Positions 26,053 through 34,996 of a stretch of DNA of 64,000 nt are shown one piece after another. The first letter of the stretch is position 1, and every line of letters starts with the position of its first letter. A model generated the notes under the pieces. The model ran no database searches, was not told the origin of the DNA, and was given only the letters and a program-made list of their open reading frames with translations. A program made the translations under genes and the position numbers. Origin of the DNA: Fertoeibacter niger (GTDB lineage: Bacteria > Pseudomonadota > Alphaproteobacteria > Rhodobacterales > Rhodobacteraceae); NCBI RefSeq assembly GCF_009380135.2, contig NZ_WHUT02000005.1, positions 124,001 through 188,000 on the forward strand, in the 5' to 3' direction.

Positions 26053-26613
26053 TCAGCCCCCCGCCATCAGCGCACCCAGCACGGCGCGGGCCTCGGGGCT
26101 GTCCCATTCGGCGTCGCCGATCAGGCGGCCCACCTCGGCACCTTCGGGGTTCAGAATCACCGTCACGGGCAGGCCCATGATGCCCATGTTGCGCGCCAGT
26201 TCCGACGTGGGGTCGCGCAGCGCGGGCAGATGTGTGACCCCGGCCGAGGCAAAGAATTTCTCGATGGCGGGCACGGCGTTGCGGCCCGTGGCCACTGTCA
26301 CCACGGCCAGCGCATCACCGCCCAGTTCGGCCTCCAGCCGGTCGAGGCCCGGCATTTCCTTGCGGCAGGGCGGGCACCATGTGGCCCAGAAGTTCAGCAC
26401 CACCCATTTGCCCTTGTAATCTGACAGGCTGCGCGGGCTGTCGTCCAGCCCCAGCAGCTCCACCTCGGGCAGCTCCCGCGCCTCGGCGTGAAAGCCAAGC
26501 TTGCGCATGTCGCCGTCGCGGGCCGCATCGGCCGCCGCAAGGGTCTGGGCCGCTACGCCGTTTGCACCGAACATCAAGGCCGTATAAAGCACGGCACCAA
26601 CCAGACGCAGCAT
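26053..26613 (-). CDS. TlpA-family thiol:disulfide interchange protein
   Basis: 186 aa periplasmic thioredoxin-fold protein. The signal peptide is [23 protein letters not shown]. The redox motif [15 protein letters not shown] (WCPPC) sits about one third in, with cis-Pro in [22 protein letters not shown]. Such proteins reduce disulfides in cytochrome c maturation or copper-site assembly. The start at 26613 gives a proper signal sequence. It is convergent with tag (stops adjacent) and divergent from argH by 22 bases. Confidence 0.92.
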   Translation of the reverse strand: MLRLVGAVLYTALMFGANGVAAQTLAAADAARDGDMRKLGFHAEARELPEVELLGLDDSPRSLSDYKGKWVVLNFWATWCPPCRKEMPGLDRLEAELGGDALAVVTVATGRNAVPAIEKFFASAGVTHLPALRDPTSELARNMGIMGLPVTVILNPEGAEVGRLIGDAEWDSPEARAVLGALMAGG

Positions 26614-26635
26614 TTCACCCTCCGAAGGTTTCCCC

Positions 26636-28084
26636 ATGACCGCAGACCCGAACACCCCGACTGCCGCCGCCAACGCCATGTGGGGCGGGCGTTTCGCCGC
26701 CGGGCCGGATGCGATCATGCAGGCGATCAACGCATCCATCGGCTTTGACAAGCGACTATATGCACAGGACATTGCAGGCTCACGCGCCCATGCCGCCATG
26801 CTGGCAGCCACAGGCATCCTGAGCGATACAGATGCAAAGGCCATCGGGGAAGGCCTGCTCACGGTGTTGTCAGAGATTGAAACCGGCGTGTTCCCGTTCC
26901 GGGTCGATCTGGAAGACATCCACATGAACGTCGAAGCGCGGCTGAAAGAGGTGATCGGCGCACCGGCGGGCCGCCTGCACACAGCGCGGTCGCGCAACGA
27001 TCAGGTGGCGGTGGATTTCCGTTTGTGGGTGCGCGACCAGTGCGATGCGGCGATTTCGGGCATTCAGGCGCTGATTTCGGCCTTTCTGGCGCAGGCAGAG
27101 GCCGGGGCCGATTGGGTGATGCCGGGCTTTACCCATCTGCAAACCGCGCAGCCGGTGACATGGGGCCACCACATGATGGCCTATGTAGAGATGCTGGGCC
27201 GCGATCTGTCACGTTTCCGCGATGCCCGCGCACGGATGAACGAATGCCCGCTGGGGGCTGCGGCCTTGGCGGGAACGTCGTTTCCGATTGACCGTTTCAT
27301 GACGGCAGCGGCGCTGGGGTTCGACCGGCCCACGGCCAACAGCCTTGATTCGGTCAGCGACCGCGATTTCGCTTTGGAGTTCCTGTCGGCCTCGTCGATC
27401 TGCGCGCTGCATCTGTCGCGCTTTGCCGAAGAGCTGGTGATCTGGTCCTCGGCGCAGTTCCGGTTCGTGGTGCTGTCGGACAGATGGACCACGGGTTCGT
27501 CGATCATGCCGCAGAAGAAAAACCCCGATGCGGCGGAACTGCTGCGCGCCAAGATGGGCCGGATTCTGGGGGCCACGGTGGCGCTGTTCACGGTGATGAA
27601 GGGCCTGCCGCTGACCTATTCCAAGGACATGCAGGAAGACAAGGAACAGGTGTTCGACGCCGCCGACACGCTGATGCTGGGGCTTGCCGCAATGACCGGC
27701 ATGGTGGGTGACATGACGGCGAACCGTGCCAGCATCGCGGCGGCGGCGGCATCGGGCTTTTCCACCGCCACCGATCTGGCCGACTGGCTGGTGCGCGAAC
27801 TGGGCCTGCCGTTCCGCGATGCGCATCATATCACGGGCACTCTGGTGGCAATGGCCGAACAACAGGGGTGCGACCTGCCCGACCTGACGCTGGAACAGAT
27901 GCAATCGGTGCATGACGGCATTCGTCACGATGTTTTCGCCGTGTTGGGTGTAGAGAATTCCGTGCGCAGCCGCACCTCTTACGGTGGCACCGCTCCGGAC
28001 CAGGTGCGCGCGCAAATCCGCCGCTGGAAGGACATTCTTGATGCGCCGCGCGATCTGTCTGCTACTGCTGCTGTCAGCATGTGA
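26636..28084 (+). CDS. argH: Argininosuccinate lyase
   Basis: 482 aa. Last step of arginine synthesis, splitting argininosuccinate to arginine and fumarate. It opens with [23 protein letters not shown], has [16 protein letters not shown] and [16 protein letters not shown], and the fumarase-superfamily signature [18 protein letters not shown] holds the catalytic Ser loop. Length is slightly above the typical 460. A small lipoprotein gene begins inside its last 44 bases in another frame. Confidence 0.97.
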   Translation: MTADPNTPTAAANAMWGGRFAAGPDAIMQAINASIGFDKRLYAQDIAGSRAHAAMLAATGILSDTDAKAIGEGLLTVLSEIETGVFPFRVDLEDIHMNVEARLKEVIGAPAGRLHTARSRNDQVAVDFRLWVRDQCDAAISGIQALISAFLAQAEAGADWVMPGFTHLQTAQPVTWGHHMMAYVEMLGRDLSRFRDARARMNECPLGAAALAGTSFPIDRFMTAAALGFDRPTANSLDSVSDRDFALEFLSASSICALHLSRFAEELVIWSSAQFRFVVLSDRWTTGSSIMPQKKNPDAAELLRAKMGRILGATVALFTVMKGLPLTYSKDMQEDKEQVFDAADTLMLGLAAMTGMVGDMTANRASIAAAAASGFSTATDLADWLVRELGLPFRDAHHITGTLVAMAEQQGCDLPDLTLEQMQSVHDGIRHDVFAVLGVENSVRSRTSYGGTAPDQVRAQIRRWKDILDAPRDLSATAAVSM

Positions 28085-28169
28085 GCTTTACCCTACCTCT
28101 GGTGCCGAGCCCGTTGTGACCGGGCTGGGCCGTGAGGAAACCTCTGTCAGACCATGGAAAAACCGATGA
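28041..28169 (+). CDS. Small lipoprotein downstream of argH
   Basis: 42 aa. A lipoprotein signal [14 protein letters not shown] (lipid-attachment Cys at about residue 14) leaves a mature peptide of under 30 residues ([19 protein letters not shown]...). Its start lies inside argH and its stop overlaps the next lipoprotein's ATG (ATGA), so translation is coupled. Alphaproteobacteria often carry an LptM/YifL-type small lipoprotein between argH and lysA; this one lacks the CGxKGPL motif, so the relation is positional only. Confidence 0.65.
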   Translation: MRRAICLLLLLSACELYPTSGAEPVVTGLGREETSVRPWKNR

Positions 28170-28291
28170 TCCGCATTCTTGCCCTGCTGAGCCTTGCCAC
28201 CCTCGCCGCCTGCGGCGCTGACGGCGCCCCCACCGCCCCCGGCGTATCTGTCACTGGCGAGGCGCGCATGGGCGTGACGACCAAACTCTGA
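28166..28291 (+). CDS. Small lipoprotein (LptM-like position)
   Basis: 41 aa. The lipobox is LATLAAC within [20 protein letters not shown], followed by a short Pro/Gly-rich mature part ending in GEARMGVTTKL. The start at 28166 overlaps the preceding stop (ATGA); an ATG at 28154 is the alternative. The stop TGA shares its last A with the next gene's ATG. It has the CG-x-x-GxP look of LptM-type lipoproteins and lies between argH and lysA, but the identity is not secure. Confidence 0.68.
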   Translation: MIRILALLSLATLAACGADGAPTAPGVSVTGEARMGVTTKL

Positions 28292-28608
28292 TGTCGCCGC
28301 TGCGCATCACCTATCTGGCGCTGGCCGTCTGGGGTGCGGTGCATCCGATGTATTGGTTCCTGCGCCACATGCGGGAAACCGGCACGGGGTTGGGCGGGCT
28401 GATCGACGCGTGGTATGTGAACGCATCCACCACCGGGCTGACCTGGGATCTGACGATTGCGGCCATTGCCCTGACGGTCTGGATCATCGCCGAGGTGCGG
28501 GTGCGCAAGAACTGGCTGGCGCTGGTGGCCATTCCGGCCACCTTCTGCATTGGCGTGTCATGCGGGTTGCCGCTGTATCTGTTCCTGCGCACGCGGCCTG
28601 TGGTCTGA
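28291..28608 (+). CDS. DUF2834 family membrane protein
   Basis: 105 aa with three predicted transmembrane helices: ITYLALAVWGAVHPMYWFL, WDLTIAAIALTVWIIAEV and WLALVAIPATFCIGVSCGLPLYLFLR. DUF2834 members are small membrane proteins of unknown function. Its ATG overlaps the stop of the preceding lipoprotein gene (TGATG), so the two lipoproteins and this protein form one tightly coupled block. Confidence 0.82.
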   Translation: MSPLRITYLALAVWGAVHPMYWFLRHMRETGTGLGGLIDAWYVNASTTGLTWDLTIAAIALTVWIIAEVRVRKNWLALVAIPATFCIGVSCGLPLYLFLRTRPVV

Positions 28609-28675
28609 CGCCCGATTCCGCTTGCAACTGCGCCTGCGGCTTCCGACACTTTGCCCACACAAAGGGGAGTCGCAG

Positions 28676-29440
28676 ATGGATACCGGCATCCGCCACGGCG
28701 AGGGGCACAATCTGGCCTATAGTGAGGAACGCGTTGACATGGCCGCCGCCTTCCGCTGGACGGCGCGGCTGGGAATGAACGAGGCGGTGGCCAACCATTT
28801 CTCGCTGGCGGTCAGCGACGATGGCAAGCAGTTCCTGATCAACCCCAACCAGCGGCATTTCGCGCTGCTGCGCGCCAGCGACCTTTTGCTGCTGGATGCC
28901 GACGACCCCGATGTTCTGTCGCGCCCCAATGCGCCCGACCCCACCGCCTGGGGGCTGCATGGTTCGATCCATCGGCTTGTGCCCCATGCGCGCTGCGTGA
29001 TGCATGTGCATTCGATCTTTGCCACCGTGCTGGCCAGCCTGGCCGATTCGCGCCTGCCGCCCATCGACCAGAACACCGCCGCCTTTTTCAACCGCGTGGT
29101 GATTGATGAAAATTACGGCGGTCTGGCCTTCGAGGATGAGGGCACCCGCTGCGCCGCCATGCTGACCGACCCCCGGAAAAACGTGATGGTGATGGGCAGC
29201 CATGGCGTGCTGGTGATCGGCACATCCGTGGCCGATGCCTGGAACCGGCTGTATTATTTCGAACGGTCGGCCGAAACCTATATCCGCGCGCTGCAAACCG
29301 GCATGCCGCTGCGCCGCCTGTCGGATGCGGTGGCCGAAAGCGTGGCGCATGACATGGAAAACTACCCCTCGCAGGCGGAAAGTTTCCTGCGTGACATGAA
29401 GGCGATCCTCGACGCCGAAGACCCGTCCTACCGGCAGTAA
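28676..29440 (+). CDS. Class II aldolase/adducin family protein
   Basis: 254 aa. Zinc-binding His residues appear in CVMHVHSIFATVLASLA and MVMGSHGVLVIG, and the acidic catalytic residue probably lies in the IDENYGG region. The N-terminal RWTARLGMNEAVANHFSLAVSDDGKQFLINP is the usual class II aldolase substrate loop. The family covers fuculose- and ribulose-phosphate aldolases as well as decarboxylases, so the substrate is open. GGGGAG precedes the start at 28676. Confidence 0.87.
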   Translation: MDTGIRHGEGHNLAYSEERVDMAAAFRWTARLGMNEAVANHFSLAVSDDGKQFLINPNQRHFALLRASDLLLLDADDPDVLSRPNAPDPTAWGLHGSIHRLVPHARCVMHVHSIFATVLASLADSRLPPIDQNTAAFFNRVVIDENYGGLAFEDEGTRCAAMLTDPRKNVMVMGSHGVLVIGTSVADAWNRLYYFERSAETYIRALQTGMPLRRLSDAVAESVAHDMENYPSQAESFLRDMKAILDAEDPSYRQ

Positions 29441-29513
29441 CCCGCCCGCCCCTTTGCCAGTGGGCGGGGCATCTGTTATGCCGCGCAGCGAGGACTGGCA
29501 GAGGGCGCGCGTC

Positions 29514-30779
29514 ATGGATCATTTTCTCTACCGTTCCGGCACGTTGCATGCCGAAGGTGTCGCGCTGGAGGATATTGCCGCCTGTGTCGGCACGCCGTTC
29601 TACTGCTATTCCACCGCCACGTTGACCCGGCACTATCAACTGTTCACCGAGGCGTTGTCGCCCCTGCCGCATATGGTGTGCTTTGCCATAAAGTCGCTGT
29701 CCAACATCGCCGTCTTGAAAACGCTGGGCGATCTGGGCGCGGGGATGGATGTGGTGTCGGGTGGCGAATACCGTCGGGCCAAGGCGGCGGGCGTGCCGGG
29801 CGAACGCATCGTGTTTTCCGGCGTGGGCAAGACACGCGAGGAAATGCGGCTGGCGCTGGAAGGCGGCATCCGCCAGTTCAACGTGGAATCCGAGCCCGAA
29901 TTGCGCGCCTTGTCGGAAGTGGCGGCATCCATGGGTGTGGTGGCCCCCATCACCATCCGGGTGAACCCCGATGTCGATGCCCGCACGCATGAGAAAATCG
30001 CCACGGGGAAAAAGGAAAACAAGTTCGGCATCCCGATCGCGCGGGCCAGCGCGGTCTATGCCGAGGCCGCCAGCCTGCCCGGCATCGAGGTGATCGGCAT
30101 CGACGTGCATATCGGCAGCCAGCTGACCGAGCTGGAGCCGTTCGAGCAGGCCTATCTGAAGGTCGCCGACCTGACCGCGCGCCTGCGGGCAGAAGGCCAC
30201 AATATCCGCCGCCTTGATCTGGGCGGCGGCCTGGGCATCCCCTATGAACGGTCCAACACCGCCCCGCCGCTGCCGATGGAATATGGCGCGCTGATCAAGC
30301 GCACCGTGGGCCATCTGGGCTGCGAGATCGAGATCGAGCCCGGCCGGTTGATCTCCGGTAATGCCGGGGTTTTGGTCAGCAAGGTGATCTATGTGAAAGA
30401 AGGCGAAGGCCGCGATTTCCTGATACTGGATGCGGCGATGAACGATCTGGTCCGCCCCTCGATGTATGGCGCGCATCACGACATCCTGCCCGTGACAGAA
30501 CCCATGGCGGCCACCGAGACCCATGAATATGACGTGGTTGGCCCCGTCTGCGAAACCGGCGACACCTTTGCCAAGGGCCGCCCGATCACGCCGCTGGCCG
30601 AGGGCGATCTGGTGGCCTTCCGTTCCGCCGGGGCTTACGGTGCCGTGATGGCATCGGAATACAACACGCGGCCGCTGATCCCCGAAGTTCTGGTCAAGGA
30701 TGATCACTTCGCCGTCATCCGGGCCCGGCCAACGTTTGACGAAATCCTGAACCGCGATACAATCCCCGAGTGGCTGTAA
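29514..30779 (+). CDS. lysA: Diaminopimelate decarboxylase
   Basis: 421 aa PLP enzyme converting meso-diaminopimelate to lysine. The PLP lysine is in VCFAIKSLSNIAVLKTL, the glycine-rich phosphate loop is LDLGGGLGIPY, and the dimer-interface Cys motif GPVCETGDTFAKGR and the terminal AYGAVMASEYNTRP are present. The start at 29514 (MDHFLYRSGTLHAEG) matches the family; the upstream in-frame ATG would add 20 atypical residues. It follows the argH block, a common alphaproteobacterial arrangement. Confidence 0.97.
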   Translation: MDHFLYRSGTLHAEGVALEDIAACVGTPFYCYSTATLTRHYQLFTEALSPLPHMVCFAIKSLSNIAVLKTLGDLGAGMDVVSGGEYRRAKAAGVPGERIVFSGVGKTREEMRLALEGGIRQFNVESEPELRALSEVAASMGVVAPITIRVNPDVDARTHEKIATGKKENKFGIPIARASAVYAEAASLPGIEVIGIDVHIGSQLTELEPFEQAYLKVADLTARLRAEGHNIRRLDLGGGLGIPYERSNTAPPLPMEYGALIKRTVGHLGCEIEIEPGRLISGNAGVLVSKVIYVKEGEGRDFLILDAAMNDLVRPSMYGAHHDILPVTEPMAATETHEYDVVGPVCETGDTFAKGRPITPLAEGDLVAFRSAGAYGAVMASEYNTRPLIPEVLVKDDHFAVIRARPTFDEILNRDTIPEWL

Positions 30780-30805
30780 CTGACAGCCTTGGCCGAGCGG
30801 GGCGC

Positions 30806-33274
30806 ATGACCCAGAACGAACCCCACAAGGCGCTTGCCCGCCTGACATGGCCGCTGCGGATCACGCTGGCGGGGCTGTGGGCCGAACGGATCACCCGCGG
30901 CTTCTGGCCGCTGTGGACCGGGCTGGCCAGCTTTCTGGCGATGCTGGCCTTTGGCGTGCAAGATATGCTGCCGCTGGAGGTCGTCTGGGTCGGGCTGGTG
31001 CTGGCGATGGTGGTGTCGCTGGGCGCGCTTTACTATGGCATCCGTGGCTTTCACCGCCCCTCGCAGGCCGAGGCGCTGGCGCGGCTGGATGCCGCCCTGC
31101 CGGGCCGCCCGATTGCCGCACTGACCGATACGCAAGCCATCGGGTCATCCGATCCCGCCTCCATCGCCGTATGGGCCGCGCATCAGGACCGCATGGCGCG
31201 GCGGGTGGCCGCAGCCAAAGCCGTGCCGCCCGATCTGCGGCTGGCCCGGCGCGACCCCTATGGCGCGCGTTATCTGGCGCTGACGGCGCTGGTGATGGCG
31301 CTTGTGTTCGGTTCGATCTGGCGGGTGGCCTCTGTCACCGGCATTGGCCCCGGCGGGGCCGAGGCGATGGCCATCGGCCCGACATGGGAAGGCTGGGCGC
31401 AGCCGCCCGCTTATACCGGCAAACCCGCGCTTTACCTCAATGACATCGAACAGCCCTCCATCAGCCTGCCCACGGGCAGCACCATTCAGATCCGCCTTTA
31501 TGGCGAGGTGGGGCAACTGACCGTCGCCGAAACCGTATCGGCCCGCACCGAGGTGCCGCCGGCATCCGACGCCGCGCAGGTTTTCGCCGTGGTGCAGAAT
31601 GGCGCAATCCGCATCGACGGCGCGGGCGGGCGTGAATGGCAGATCGTGGCGCTGCCCGATGCCGCCCCCACGATCACCGCGACAGGCGATTTGCAGCGCG
31701 AGGCGAACGGCGAAATGCGCCTGCCGTTCAGCGCGAAGGATGACTATGGCATTCTGGCCGGGCAGGCGGTGATCGCGCTTGATCTTCCTTCCGTGGACCG
31801 CCGCTTTGGTCTGGCGGCAGAGCCTGAGCCGCGCGAGGCCGTGACGCTGGATCTGCCCTTGCCCATCTCCGGCAGCCGCGCGGAATTTTCTGAGGTGCTG
31901 ATCGACGATCTGTCGAAACACCCCTTCGCCAACCTGCCGGTCACCATTGCCCTGTCCGCCTCTGACGCCGCAGGGCAATCCGGGGCGGCCGAGACGCTGA
32001 ACGTTACCCTGCCCGGGCGGCGGTTCTTTGACCCGCTGGCGGCGGCGATCATCGAGGCGCGGCGCGATATGTTGTGGGCGCGCAGCAATGCCGCCCGCAC
32101 CGCGCAGGTGCTGAAGGCCGTGACCCACCGCCCCGAGGGCCTGTTCCGAAACGAACGCGCCTATCTGCGGCTGCGCGTGCTGCTGCGCGAGCTTGACAGC
32201 AGCGCCGCCAGCCTGACCCCCGAGGCGCGCGACATCATGGCTGAACAGCTGTGGGAAATCGCGCTGATGGTGGAAGAGGGCGATCTGGCCTCGGCGCTGG
32301 AGGCTTTGCGCCGCGCGCAGGACAGGCTGGATGAGGCGATCCGCAACGGTGCCGACCCGGACGAGATCGAAAACCTCATGCAGGAAATGCGCGAGGCGCT
32401 GAACAATTACATGCGCGAACTGGCCGAAGAATCACAGCGCAACCCCGACCAGCAGCTTTCCGAAAACATGGAAGGCATGGAAATGTCGGGCGACCAGTTG
32501 CAAGAGATGCTCGACAAGCTTCAGCAGCTGATGGAGGAAGGCCGCATGGCCGAGGCCGCCGAGCTGATGGAAATGATGCGGCAGCTGATGGAAAACATGC
32601 AGGTGACGCAGGGCGAAGGCCAGGGTCAGGGCCAGGGCGGCCCCGGCCAGCAGGCGATGCGCGACCTGCAGGAAACGCTGCGCGACCAGCAGGGCCTGTC
32701 GGATGATGCGTTCAACGACTTGCAGCAAGGCCAGCCGGGGCAGGGCCAGCCCGGCGAGGGTGAGGGTGAAGGCCAGAGCCTTGCCCAGCGCCAGCAGGAA
32801 CTGCGCGACCGGCTGAACGGGCTGAACGACGGCGATCTGCCCGGGCAGGGGTCTGAACGCGGCGAGGCCGGGCGTCAGCAGCTTGACCGGGCAGGCCGCG
32901 CCATGGAGGATGCCGAACGCGCGCTGCGCGAGGGCGATCTTTCCGGCGCGCTAGACCGTCAGGCCGAGGCGATGGAGGCGCTGCGCGAAGGCATGCGCGA
33001 TCTGGGCGAGGCCTTGGCCGAGGAACAGCAGCAGCAGGATGGCACCGCACAGGGCGAGGCTTTTGGCCGCGCCGACCCGAATAGCCAGCGCGACCCCTTG
33101 GGGCGTGAACCGGGCGAGGCCGGGCGTATCGGATCGGACCGCAACATGTTGCAGGGCGAGGATGTGTATCGCCGGGCCGAGGAACTGCTGGACGAGATCC
33201 GCCGCCGTTCCGGCGATCAGGCCCGCCCCGAAGGCGAACGCGATTATCTGCGCCGGTTGCTGGATCTGTTCTGA
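30806..33274 (+). CDS. TIGR02302/DUF4175 family membrane protein
   Basis: 822 aa. Two N-terminal transmembrane helices (FWPLWTGLASFLAMLAF; VVWVGLVLAMVVSLGALYYGI) and a third near residue 165 (LALTALVMALVFGSIW) are followed by a periplasmic domain. A long low-complexity region rich in Gln, Gly, Glu and Met (about residues 520-680, for example EGQGQGQGGPGQQ and QPGQGQPGEGEGEGQ) precedes a charged helical C-terminus. The family is conserved in alphaproteobacteria but has no established role; it commonly lies after lysA. A GTG overlapping lysA is an alternative start. Confidence 0.86.
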   Translation: MTQNEPHKALARLTWPLRITLAGLWAERITRGFWPLWTGLASFLAMLAFGVQDMLPLEVVWVGLVLAMVVSLGALYYGIRGFHRPSQAEALARLDAALPGRPIAALTDTQAIGSSDPASIAVWAAHQDRMARRVAAAKAVPPDLRLARRDPYGARYLALTALVMALVFGSIWRVASVTGIGPGGAEAMAIGPTWEGWAQPPAYTGKPALYLNDIEQPSISLPTGSTIQIRLYGEVGQLTVAETVSARTEVPPASDAAQVFAVVQNGAIRIDGAGGREWQIVALPDAAPTITATGDLQREANGEMRLPFSAKDDYGILAGQAVIALDLPSVDRRFGLAAEPEPREAVTLDLPLPISGSRAEFSEVLIDDLSKHPFANLPVTIALSASDAAGQSGAAETLNVTLPGRRFFDPLAAAIIEARRDMLWARSNAARTAQVLKAVTHRPEGLFRNERAYLRLRVLLRELDSSAASLTPEARDIMAEQLWEIALMVEEGDLASALEALRRAQDRLDEAIRNGADPDEIENLMQEMREALNNYMRELAEESQRNPDQQLSENMEGMEMSGDQLQEMLDKLQQLMEEGRMAEAAELMEMMRQLMENMQVTQGEGQGQGQGGPGQQAMRDLQETLRDQQGLSDDAFNDLQQGQPGQGQPGEGEGEGQSLAQRQQELRDRLNGLNDGDLPGQGSERGEAGRQQLDRAGRAMEDAERALREGDLSGALDRQAEAMEALREGMRDLGEALAEEQQQQDGTAQGEAFGRADPNSQRDPLGREPGEAGRIGSDRNMLQGEDVYRRAEELLDEIRRRSGDQARPEGERDYLRRLLDLF

Positions 33275-33290
33275 CACGCGGCGCCGAAGA

Positions 33291-33325
33291 CCCTCAGCCT
33301 GTCAAAAGGCCCTCAGCCTGTCAAA
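33291..33325. repeat. Short direct repeat after the TIGR02302 gene
   Basis: CCCTCAGCCTGTCAAA occurs at 33291-33306 and again at 33310-33325 (19-base period) in the 85-base gap before the convergent zinc-ribbon gene. No hairpin or coding role is apparent. Confidence 0.6.
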
Positions 33326-33360
33326 GCTATCCACTGCGCGCATCGAAACCCGGGCGGCCC

Positions 33361-34152
33361 TCAGTCGCCCGCGCCGTTCAGCGCCTCGATCGCGCTTTGC
33401 ATCTGCTGGTCCAGCCACAGCCGCGCCTGATCGACCGAGGCGACATAGGCGGCCAGGGTGCCGGCGCTGCCGGGGATCTGTTCGGCGATGCGCGGGGCCA
33501 TCACATAGGCCAGCACCATCGCCACGGCGATCACCATCATCAGCACGAAACCGCTGCGGAATGCGGCGCGGCTGGGCGGCGGCGGCACGGGTGTGCCCTC
33601 GGGGCGCGGCTCGTTGCTGGCGCGCAGGGTGGAATTGATTTCCTCGATATCCGGCAGCAGGTCGCGCCGGGTCGCGGGCTTGGCCGGTGCCGGTTCGGGC
33701 TCGGCACCTTTCAACTGTTCAACGCGGCGGCGCGCGGCTGCGGCGGCCCCCGAAGGCTCCTCCAGCCCCAGATCGGCCTGCGTTTCCACCGGGCGGGGGG
33801 CCTCGCTGCGGCGCTGCGCCGCCTCGCGCTCGGCCTCTTCGCGCAGCACGGCCACCAGGCTTTCATCCATGCTGCGGCGTGGCGTCGCCTCGGGTGCAAG
33901 CGGTGCTGGTTCGGCGGGCGCTGGCGGAACGGGCGCGGGGATGGGCGCGGGGGCCGGGGCGGGTTCCGGAAGCTCCGCTGCGGCGTCGCTGCCAAAAACC
34001 TCATCCTCGGCCAGCAAGGCAAGTTCGGCCTCGGGAGACATCTGAAACCAGGCGTGACCGCAATTGGAACATTGCACATCGCGCCCGCTTTCCGGTATCG
34101 CGTTGTCGTCCACCTCATATTGCGCGTCGCAATTCGGGCAAATCAGCCGCAT
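33361..34152 (-). CDS. MJ0042-type zinc-ribbon membrane protein
   Basis: 263 aa. The N-terminal zinc ribbon MRLICPNCDAQYEVDDNAIP ... VQCSNCGHAWFQ has the CxxC-x(n)-CxxC pattern. A Pro/Ala/Glu-rich disordered linker (about residues 60-185) follows, then one transmembrane helix near residues 205-225 (SGFVLMMVIAVAMVLAYVMAP) and a short periplasmic tail. Such proteins are divergent from ftsE in many Rhodobacterales; the function is unknown. The start at 34152 places the zinc ribbon at residue 1. Confidence 0.88.
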   Translation of the reverse strand: MRLICPNCDAQYEVDDNAIPESGRDVQCSNCGHAWFQMSPEAELALLAEDEVFGSDAAAELPEPAPAPAPIPAPVPPAPAEPAPLAPEATPRRSMDESLVAVLREEAEREAAQRRSEAPRPVETQADLGLEEPSGAAAAARRRVEQLKGAEPEPAPAKPATRRDLLPDIEEINSTLRASNEPRPEGTPVPPPPSRAAFRSGFVLMMVIAVAMVLAYVMAPRIAEQIPGSAGTLAAYVASVDQARLWLDQQMQSAIEALNGAGD

Positions 34153-34324
34153 TCGTCGTATTCCCCGCCCGTCCCCGGCTTGTCTGGCCCATGTTGTAGC
34201 AACGAAACCACTGTTATCCAAGCCTTTGTGCGGCACAAGGCCGGTTGCCGGATTGAAACCGCCGCGTGGCTGGGCAAGAGTGCAACAAATCATGCGCGCA
34301 GCCGCGCAGAACTGGAGAACCCCG

Positions 34325-34996
34325 GTGATCGCCTTTGACAACGTCGCCTACAGCTATGGCGGGGGGGAACTTCTGTCTGACATCACGCTGCGGCTGGCGC
34401 CGGGGTCGTTCCATTTCCTGACCGGGCCGTCGGGCGCGGGGAAATCGACATTCCTGAAGCTGTGCTATGCCGAACTGCTGCCAACCGCCGGCCGCGTCAC
34501 GATATTCGACCGCGAGGTGCGCAGCATCGGGCGCGATGACGTGGCCCGGATGCGCCGCCGCATAGGCGTGGTGCATCAGGATTGCCAGTTTCTTGACCAT
34601 CTGCCGCTGGCCACCAACGTCACCCTGCCGTTGACCGTCTCGGGCCGTGACAGCCCGGCGCAGGATCTGACAGACCTGCTGGGCTGGGTGGGCCTTGCGC
34701 ATCTGGCCGATGCGCTGCCCCCGTCGCTGTCGGGGGGTGAACGCCAGCGGGCAGCGGTGGCGCGGGCGGTGATCATGGGGCCAGATGTCATTCTGGCCGA
34801 TGAACCGACCGGCAACCTTGATTGGGAACTGTCGCTGCGGCTGCTGACGCTGCTGGTGGAACTGAACCGCATGGGCAAGACCATCGTGATCGCCACGCAT
34901 GACATGAACCTGATCCGGAATGCAAAACAGCAGGTGGCGGCGCGCGTTCTGCGCATCAAGAACCGCCATATCCAGCTTGCGGGGGCCGACCTGTGA
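34325..34996 (+). CDS. ftsE: Cell division ATP-binding protein FtsE
   Basis: 223 aa ABC ATPase. Walker A GPSGAGKST, signature LSGGERQRAAVARA, Walker B VILADEPTGNLD and switch His IVIATHD are all intact. With FtsX it couples ATP hydrolysis to activation of septal peptidoglycan hydrolases. It uses a GTG start at 34325 preceded by GGAG; the open frame extends far upstream but the protein proper begins with VIAFDNVAYSYGGG. It overlaps ftsX by 4 bases (GTGA). Confidence 0.95.
   Translation: MIAFDNVAYSYGGGELLSDITLRLAPGSFHFLTGPSGAGKSTFLKLCYAELLPTAGRVTIFDREVRSIGRDDVARMRRRIGVVHQDCQFLDHLPLATNVTLPLTVSGRDSPAQDLTDLLGWVGLAHLADALPPSLSGGERQRAAVARAVIMGPDVILADEPTGNLDWELSLRLLTLLVELNRMGKTIVIATHDMNLIRNAKQQVAARVLRIKNRHIQLAGADL

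Noticed and set aside
32600-32860. Gln/Gly-rich stretch as a DNA tandem repeat
   Set aside because: The low complexity is at the protein level inside the TIGR02302 protein, and such a region is normal for the family; no exact DNA repeat unit is maintained.
33291-33325. Duplicated CCCTCAGCCTGTCAAA as a possible phage or element attachment repeat
   Set aside because: The two copies are 3 bases apart and flank nothing; it is a simple local duplication.
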